Of a stretch of DNA of 52,780 nucleotides, positions 47,919-52,780 are shown piece after piece. Source of the stretch: an uncultured Lachnospiraceae bacterium (lineage in GTDB: Bacteria > Bacillota > Clostridia > Lachnospirales > Lachnospiraceae); contig CANRDO010000021.1 of assembly GCA_947629385.1 (NCBI GenBank), forward strand, positions 1 to 52,780, given 5' to 3'. Each line of letters begins with the position of its first letter. Within the stretch, counting starts at the first letter, position 1. The translations under genes and the position numbers were made by a program. The notes under the pieces are model-generated. The model searched no databases. It saw nothing but the letters and a program-made list of their open reading frames with translations, and was not told the DNA's origin.

Positions 47919-48705
47919 GCTGAAGAATCTCTACAAAACCTTTAATCCCGGAACGATCAATGAAAAGACCGCGCTGAACGGCCTGTCTCTGAATATTAAG
48001 GACGGTGAGTTCGTGACCGTGATCGGCGGAAACGGAGCCGGCAAATCCACAATGCTCAACGCGGTCGCCGGTACCTGGATGGTCGACGAAGGGCAGATTC
48101 TGATCGACGGGATCGACGTGACAAAGCTTCCGGAACACAAGCGCGCGATCTATCTCGGGCGCGTCTTCCAGGATCCGATGACCGGCACCGCCGCTACGAT
48201 GGGGATCGAGGAGAATCTCGCCCTCGCAAAGCGCCGCGGCAAGACGCGTCTTCTGAAACCCGGCATCACCGCCGCGGAGCGCGAGGAATACCGCGAGCTT
48301 CTGAAGATCTTAGGTCTTGGTCTCGAGGACCGGCTGACCTCCAAGGTCGGGCTGCTCTCCGGCGGACAGCGCCAGGCGCTGACGCTTCTGATGGCGACAC
48401 TCAAAAAACCGAAGCTGCTGCTGCTCGACGAGCACACGGCCGCACTCGACCCGAAAACCGCCGCCAAGGTGCTTGAAATCACGGACATGATCGTCAACCG
48501 CGACCATCTGACGACACTGATGATCACGCACAACATGAAGGACGCGATCTTGCACGGCAACCGCCTCATCATGATGATGGACGGACGGATCATCCTTGAC
48601 ATTGAGGGCGAAGAAAAGAAAAAGCTGACGGTCCGCGATCTTCTCGATCAGTTCGAACGCGTCAGCGGCGAGCAGTTCACGAATGATTCGGCGCTGCTCG
48701 GGTAG
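47911..48705 (+). CDS. ABC transporter ATP-binding protein (TrpZ-like)
   Basis: This 264-aa ATPase has Walker A GGNGAGKST near 47-55, signature LLSGGQRQALTLLMA and Walker B LLLDEHTAALDP, whose DEHTAALDP form marks this family. H-loop MITHNMKD is present. It starts inside the permease gene and ends just before a strong bidirectional terminator. It supplies energy to the importer encoded at 45900-47918. Confidence 0.95.
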   Translation: MLELKNLYKTFNPGTINEKTALNGLSLNIKDGEFVTVIGGNGAGKSTMLNAVAGTWMVDEGQILIDGIDVTKLPEHKRAIYLGRVFQDPMTGTAATMGIEENLALAKRRGKTRLLKPGITAAEREEYRELLKILGLGLEDRLTSKVGLLSGGQRQALTLLMATLKKPKLLLLDEHTAALDPKTAAKVLEITDMIVNRDHLTTLMITHNMKDAILHGNRLIMMMDGRIILDIEGEEKKKLTVRDLLDQFERVSGEQFTNDSALLG

Positions 48706-48715
48706 TTTATGTTTG

Positions 48716-48745
48716 AAAGGAATGCCTAGCGGCATTCCTTTTTAT
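48716..48745. terminator. Bidirectional terminator between the convergent ABC operons
   Basis: AAAGGAATGCC (48716-48726) pairs with GGCATTCCTTT (48731-48741) around TAGC. Short T-runs flank it on both strands. The final codons and TAG of the leftward permease gene (stop 48728-48726) lie inside the stem. Confidence 0.88.
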
Positions 48746-50906
48746 TTGTCAAGATCACAGTTCCGGCAGCCGCAAGCCCCAGGCCGGCGACGAGCAGGAT
48801 CGCCATCTCGGTTGCCGTAAACTCGCTCTTGGCGAGGATCGGGACAAGCTTTCCGATCTGCTCCGGATATTTCAGGAACACGGCGGACAGCGCATTGTTG
48901 AGAAAATGCAGCGCCATCGTGACGTAGATGCTCCCGCCCTTCCAGACAATGAAGGCGAAACCGAAGCCAAGCAGGAAGGTCGCCGGGAATTTCAAAAGGC
49001 TCATGTGAAACGCGGCGAACACGAGAGCCGAGATCACAGCCGCCCACACGATCCCGGCGCACGCACGGCATGATCTGTCTTCTGCCGCAGCGACCGGCAA
49101 AGCTGTTCTGCGTGCTCTCCCGGCAAAATGTTCCCGCAGGCCTCCGAACAGGAAGCCCCGGAACAGGATCTCCTCGCCGACCGCCGGCATAAGCGCCATC
49201 ACCAGAAGCAGCACCGGCAGCGACTGCGTGAGAATTCCTTCAAACGAACTTTCCAGATTCTGCGTACTCTCCGGCAGGAAGTGCATCAGCGCCATGCTGC
49301 AGAAAAGCCCCAGCAGATAGGTTCCCAGATACAACAGCACTCCACCCGCGCAGGCTCTCACAGAGGGCTTTCTCAACCGGAACAGAATACGCACATCCGA
49401 TTTCATATACCAGGTAACCAGAAGCGGAACCGCCAGAATAATGAGCTGCGTCACAAGCAAGCCCGCGAAGGTGCTGCGCACCGTCACCGCCATTCCTACG
49501 TAGAGATACAGCAGGAGAAGCACCGCGACGCTGATCGCCAGATCGCCTGTTCCCGGCACGGTTCCCCTGCGGATCTGGGAGCGCTTCTGAAACAACTTCA
49601 TCCCGCGGAAGCCATCCGAGAACAGAATATCCTCGCTGTTGTACATGCGCGCCAGAATCCAGATGGTCACGACGCTGTATCCGAAGTTGACAAGGATTGT
49701 CGTGCCGACCAGTCCCACGTCAAACTGCTGCGCGATGATCTGCTTCACCATCAGCGACACGTTGACGATCGGGATCAGCGCTGTCCGATAATCCAGACGC
49801 ACGGAAGGAATCATCCCCGACATCGATCCAAACATTACGACCAGCAGCACCGGCGTCACATAGTTGTTGGCCTCCTTGAAACTCCGCGCGAACACACAGA
49901 AACACATGCACAGCGCCGTCACGAGAAGCGCCGTTACGATCAGCGTCACAACAAGCAGCGGAAGCTGTCTCAGCAGCGATTCGAGCGAGAAATCTCCCAT
50001 CTGGCCGGCGAGCTCCGGCGAGAGTCCGAACATCAGAAACGCTACGGAGCCTCCGAGCGACAAAAGCGACAGCACCGCCGTCACGCAGGCGAAGAGCGCC
50101 ACGGAGATGTACTTGCTCAATATCATCTGGAAATTTGTCACCGGCAGCGTCAGCAGCGTCTCCAGCGTGCCGCGCTCCTTCTCTCCCGCCGTCGCGTCGA
50201 TCGCCGGGTAGACCGCGCCCATGAGGATCGTGATGATCAGGATCATCCCTATGCTCCCTCCGATGTCCATGCCGAAGCTCTCCGACGCCGGCGTGAGGTC
50301 CTCCTCCTCGCACACAACCGGATGCAGGAATTCTTCGTCGAGCCCTTCCGCGCGCAGATTCTCCGCCAGCAGCTGATCGCTGTACGCTTCAAGCAGCTCT
50401 GCAAGCGCGTCGCCCGCATAGGACGAGGTCTCATCCGAGGACTCATACTGCACCGTCACATGCCAGATGCCGTTCTCCGCTCTGGAGACGTCCATCCAGG
50501 CATTGGTGGCTTCCTTAACTTTTTCTTCCTCCCCGGCCTTTGCCGGGACAAATGTAAGACGAGCCAGCTCTCCCCGGGCGTCCGCGTCTGCGCTTTCTTT
50601 ATCTGCTGCATCTTCTTTATCTACTGCATTTTCCCTGTTTTCTGCGTTTCCACTTTCTCCTGAATCCTGTTCCTCTGTCGTATACAGCTTCTGCAGCTCG
50701 TCAACCATCTCCTGATACTCGACCGGATAGCCCACGGTATGCTCCTTGCTCTCTTGACTCTGCATCACATAGCTGAACGCGAGCGACATCCCGATGATGA
50801 TCAGCGGGTACAAAAGCACCGGTACAACAACCATCATCACAAGCGTCTTCTTGTCGCGCAGGATGTCAAGCACTTCCTTGCGCACCAGCGTTTTTACCTG
50901 TCTCAT
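48726..50906 (-). CDS. ABC-2 permease fused to a CPBP intramembrane protease
   Basis: This 726-aa polytopic protein combines a NatB-like exporter subunit (about 1-500) with a C-terminal CPBP/Abi protease (about 515-700). The ABC-2 part has a first helix at about 22-46, a large extracytoplasmic loop and then VYPAIDATAGEKERGTLETL, typical of the family. The loop contains an acidic low-complexity run at 78-113. The CPBP motifs are complete: EEILFRG (E578, E579, R583), H634 in FHMSLLKF and HFLNNALS at 667-674. The partner ATPase gene ends 4 nt inside the start of this gene. Sodium or peptide efflux with self-immunity function is possible. Such fusions are known in Clostridia and their role is unclear. 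Confidence 0.92.
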   Translation of the reverse strand: MRQVKTLVRKEVLDILRDKKTLVMMVVVPVLLYPLIIIGMSLAFSYVMQSQESKEHTVGYPVEYQEMVDELQKLYTTEEQDSGESGNAENRENAVDKEDAADKESADADARGELARLTFVPAKAGEEEKVKEATNAWMDVSRAENGIWHVTVQYESSDETSSYAGDALAELLEAYSDQLLAENLRAEGLDEEFLHPVVCEEEDLTPASESFGMDIGGSIGMILIITILMGAVYPAIDATAGEKERGTLETLLTLPVTNFQMILSKYISVALFACVTAVLSLLSLGGSVAFLMFGLSPELAGQMGDFSLESLLRQLPLLVVTLIVTALLVTALCMCFCVFARSFKEANNYVTPVLLVVMFGSMSGMIPSVRLDYRTALIPIVNVSLMVKQIIAQQFDVGLVGTTILVNFGYSVVTIWILARMYNSEDILFSDGFRGMKLFQKRSQIRRGTVPGTGDLAISVAVLLLLYLYVGMAVTVRSTFAGLLVTQLIILAVPLLVTWYMKSDVRILFRLRKPSVRACAGGVLLYLGTYLLGLFCSMALMHFLPESTQNLESSFEGILTQSLPVLLLVMALMPAVGEEILFRGFLFGGLREHFAGRARRTALPVAAAEDRSCRACAGIVWAAVISALVFAAFHMSLLKFPATFLLGFGFAFIVWKGGSIYVTMALHFLNNALSAVFLKYPEQIGKLVPILAKSEFTATEMAILLVAGLGLAAAGTVILTNKKECR

Positions 50907-51745
50907 TCGGACGCACCTCCTTTCGGCCCTTTATCCGTTCCGACATGAATCTGTGCCGCCGTCTTCTCTTCTCCTGTGTTTGTCCCAATCTGCCTGCCGT
51001 AAATGGAATGAAACGCCTCTCTCAGACTCCCCGTACCGGTCTGCGCAAGCAGCTCCTGCGGCGTCCCCTGCGCCACGATCCTGCCGTCGCAGATCATGTA
51101 GACGCGGTCGCAGAGGAACTGCGCCTCCTCGAGATAATGCGTCGAGTAGAGCACTGTCTTCCCGTGCTCCTTCTGTTCCCTCATGAAATGAATAATCGCG
51201 TCCGCGCTCAAAATATCCAGACCGAGCGTCGGTTCATCTAATATGTAGATCTGCGGATCCGCCATCAGGCAGCGCGCGATCGAAGCTCGCTGCGTCTGAC
51301 CGGTCGAGAGCTTCTCGATCCGGTTGTCCAGAAACGCATCCATATCCAGCACACGTGAGATTTCTGCCGTCCGCTCCTCGATCTGTCCCCGGTCAAGTCC
51401 GTACAACTCCCCGAGAAAGCGCAGATACTCCCGAATGGAAAACCGCGGGTACAGCTTCGTATTGCCCGACAGGTAGCCAATCGCCGCCTTCTTCGCCGTC
51501 TCGTTCTCGATCACGATCTCTCCATTCGTCAGTCGCACTTCCCCGCCCGTAGGCGTCATCAGCATTCCCAGCATCCGCAAAAGCGTCGTCTTTCCGGCGC
51601 CGTTCGGTCCAAGGATGCCGATGATCTCCCCTGGATACGCCTGCAAAGACACATGGTCCACTGCCAGGAAAGCTTCCTTCACCGTCCTTCGTCCCTTTTT
51701 CACACTGCGCTCAAACTGCTTGCATAATTCGATTGCCTCGATCAT
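50903..51745 (-). CDS. ABC transporter ATP-binding protein (NatA-like)
   Basis: This 280-aa ATPase drives the fused permease/protease encoded downstream. Walker A is GPNGAGKTT near 48-56, the signature is LSTGQTQRASIARCL, Walker B is IYILDEPTLGLD and the H-loop is STHYLEEA. The C-terminal extension of about 40 residues is polar. Its stop overlaps the permease start by 4 nt. The Xre regulator gene ends 114 nt upstream on the same strand, so the four genes may be one unit. Confidence 0.94.
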   Translation of the reverse strand: MIEAIELCKQFERSVKKGRRTVKEAFLAVDHVSLQAYPGEIIGILGPNGAGKTTLLRMLGMLMTPTGGEVRLTNGEIVIENETAKKAAIGYLSGNTKLYPRFSIREYLRFLGELYGLDRGQIEERTAEISRVLDMDAFLDNRIEKLSTGQTQRASIARCLMADPQIYILDEPTLGLDILSADAIIHFMREQKEHGKTVLYSTHYLEEAQFLCDRVYMICDGRIVAQGTPQELLAQTGTGSLREAFHSIYGRQIGTNTGEEKTAAQIHVGTDKGPKGGASE

Positions 51746-51859
51746 ACATTCACTACCTTTCCGCGTTCACGTCCTTCTTTAGAACGATCGCCATACTTAT
51801 TTTCAACCAGCTTTCCATTCCGGATCTGCTATCTGCACCCTTGACAAGCTTATTCTTCC

Positions 51860-52060
51860 CTACTCCTCATCTTCCCAGAACAGCTCGTCCAGTCCTTTCC
51901 CAAGCACGCGGCAGATCGCGCGGCAGAGCTTGATCGTCGGGTTGTAATCGCCCTTCTCGATCGCGTTGATCGTCTGCCGCGACACATGCACCGCGTCCGC
52001 CAGCTCTTGCTGCGACATATCCATAAGCGCCCGCGCCGCCTTCAATCTCAGATTCTTCAT
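51860..52060 (-). CDS. Xre-family HTH regulator (66 aa)
   Basis: This 66-aa protein is a single HTH_3 domain: LRLKAARALMDMSQQELADA, HVSRQTINAIEKGDYNPTIK and LCRAICRVLGKGLDELF. The recognition helix is in SRQTINAIE. It ends with an acidic tail (WEDEE). Its start overlaps the stop of the upstream membrane protein gene by 4 nt. Small Xre proteins of this type, encoded beside a membrane protein and an ABC exporter, usually regulate their own operon; here that is inference. Confidence 0.93.
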   Translation of the reverse strand: MKNLRLKAARALMDMSQQELADAVHVSRQTINAIEKGDYNPTIKLCRAICRVLGKGLDELFWEDEE

Positions 52061-52599
52061 GCCTCTCCCTCGTCCTCCTGTGCTCCGCCTTTTCTGTATT
52101 TCAGCGCAAGCTCCGCCAGAAACACGAAGAACAATCCGACGCAGAAAAGGTTCAGGCTGCTGATCTGCAAAACGCCGTCCACCACCATCTCCCCTGCGCA
52201 GATGCTTCTGATGGAGAGTACCAGATTCACAAGCCCGATCAGCGCGAATATGACCTTCAGCCGCTGCTGATTCTCATTCAAGGAAAAATATGCGTCGTGC
52301 CAGATGCAGTAAGAAATCTGCACCAGCACAGACAGGATGATGATCAGCCCCATCGCGGACGACACACACAGCGGGAGCCGCTCAAAGCCTGTCGCAAGAA
52401 CCGCGTAGACCGCATCGCCGATCATAAACGTGAAAAACCCGTACTTGTATCCCTGTCCCCTGGCGGCTGTCTGACGCTCGTCATACTCGCTGCGGGAATT
52501 GCCGTTTGTCTTTGTGACCTTCATGAGAATCACCGCAATCAAAAGTCCGACCAATACGCCTGTCAGGATGCCCAACATCATATAAAAATCTCTGCCCAT
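52057..52599 (-). CDS. Small multi-span membrane protein coupled to the Xre regulator
   Basis: This 180-aa protein has five or so hydrophobic segments (about 7-27, 53-72, 80-100, 117-133 and 146-165). The polar link after the first helix contains SEYDERQTAARGQGYKYGFF, a DERQ-type motif common to small membrane proteins encoded beside Xre regulators in Clostridia. No enzymatic motif is seen. The ATG at 52599 has GGAG 10 nt upstream; a TTG just before it is possible. It is first in the operon behind a near-consensus promoter and overlaps the Xre gene by 4 nt. Confidence 0.75.
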   Translation of the reverse strand: MGRDFYMMLGILTGVLVGLLIAVILMKVTKTNGNSRSEYDERQTAARGQGYKYGFFTFMIGDAVYAVLATGFERLPLCVSSAMGLIIILSVLVQISYCIWHDAYFSLNENQQRLKVIFALIGLVNLVLSIRSICAGEMVVDGVLQISSLNLFCVGLFFVFLAELALKYRKGGAQEDEGEA

Positions 52600-52636
52600 C
52601 AAATACCAGCTCCTCTCTGTTTGTCTCTCTTGGTGG

Positions 52637-52665
52637 CAGTATATATCTATAACAGCATTTTGTCA
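52637..52665 (-). promoter_or_regulatory. Near-consensus promoter of the membrane protein/Xre/ABC operon
   Basis: On the minus strand TTGACA (52665-52660) and TATACT (52642-52637) are 17 bp apart, 38 nt before the ATG at 52599. It may drive genes to 48726. Confidence 0.9.
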
Positions 52666-52711
52666 AGTATATTTTACATATTGTAATGGGGAAAATCCCC
52701 GGAGGTAAATA

Positions 52712-52780
52712 GTAAGCCGAGAGTCCCGTTTGTAATCCAAGAGTCCCGCTTTGTAAATGAGATTCCTGTTTTGTAAACAA
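52712..52780. repeat. Array of 20-21-bp direct repeats at the right edge
   Basis: Units beginning GTAA start at 52712, 52732, 52753 and 52773 (the last cut by the edge). The first two share GTAA-CC-AGAGTCCCG-TTT; the third is a variant (ATGAGATTCCTG). Periods are 20, 21 and 20 bp, about two helical turns. Next to them GGGGAAAATCCCC (52688-52700) forms a small hairpin. It could be the end of an IS21-like element or an iteron-type binding array; the element body would lie outside the window. Confidence 0.65.

Noticed and set aside
1..52780. CRISPR arrays, tRNA or rRNA genes, integrases
   Set aside because: No repeat-spacer pattern, cloverleaf-like sequence or recombinase motif was found on either strand by reading; a tRNAscan-SE run would be the decisive check.

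Overview
The window looks like a chromosomal segment of an anaerobic, endospore-lineage Clostridia, most likely a Lachnospiraceae-type gut bacterium. The reasons are a glycyl radical enzyme with its activase, a SpoVAC homologue, a DUF4317 protein, a CmpB-like membrane protein, a predicted tetrahydrofolate riboswitch before an ECF folate S component, class-B aspartate carbamoyltransferase (pyrBI), GGAGG-type ribosome binding sites almost everywhere, and sigmaA promoters close to TTGACA-17-TATAAT. The species cannot be fixed from the sequence alone. No tRNA, rRNA, CRISPR array, complete transposon or complete prophage is visible.

Layout. (1) 1-480: 5' end of a leftward putative ATPase gene behind a 10-bp-phased A/T-rich repeat array. 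(2) 5313-440, leftward: THF riboswitch, folT, folC, pheA, a small ORF, a nitrilase-family hydrolase and a terminator, apparently one transcription unit. (3) 5486-12700: a small CmpB-like membrane protein; an orphan solute-binding protein (with a 5'-nucleotidase C-like tail) followed by a hybrid histidine kinase; a PH-domain protein followed by a membrane-anchored MutS-like ATPase. (4) 20381-12739, leftward: a BMP-type (nucleoside-like) ABC transporter whose operon has the glycyl radical enzyme YjjI and activase YjjW inserted between the binding protein and the ATPase. (5) 20423-25442, rightward: pyrBI, then a propeller/HD-GYP receptor with a structured leader. (6) 34576-25445, leftward: an exopolysaccharide regulatory operon (PHP phosphatase, small membrane protein, LCP protein, Wzz-like adaptor, BY-kinase), a secreted Ig-like protein, a decayed CapD remnant, an MBOAT/DHHW acetylation pair, then thyA and folA. 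(7) 34794-41520: TraX, DUF4317, SpoVAC, a HAD phosphatase, a frameshifted YdcF gene, glnS, a 58-aa protein. (8) 41521-52780: PAP2, GT2, mutY, a SPOR amidase, a TrpXYZ-type ABC importer, an ABC exporter whose permease is fused to a CPBP protease, an Xre regulator with a small membrane protein, and a tandem repeat array at the right edge.

The parts most worth following up are the YjjI/YjjW pair inside a nucleoside-type transporter operon, the orphan binding-protein/hybrid-kinase pair, the helically phased repeat arrays at both window edges, and the erosion of the exopolysaccharide locus. All starts were chosen by ribosome binding site and family N-terminus. Family names come from motif recognition by eye, not from a database search.
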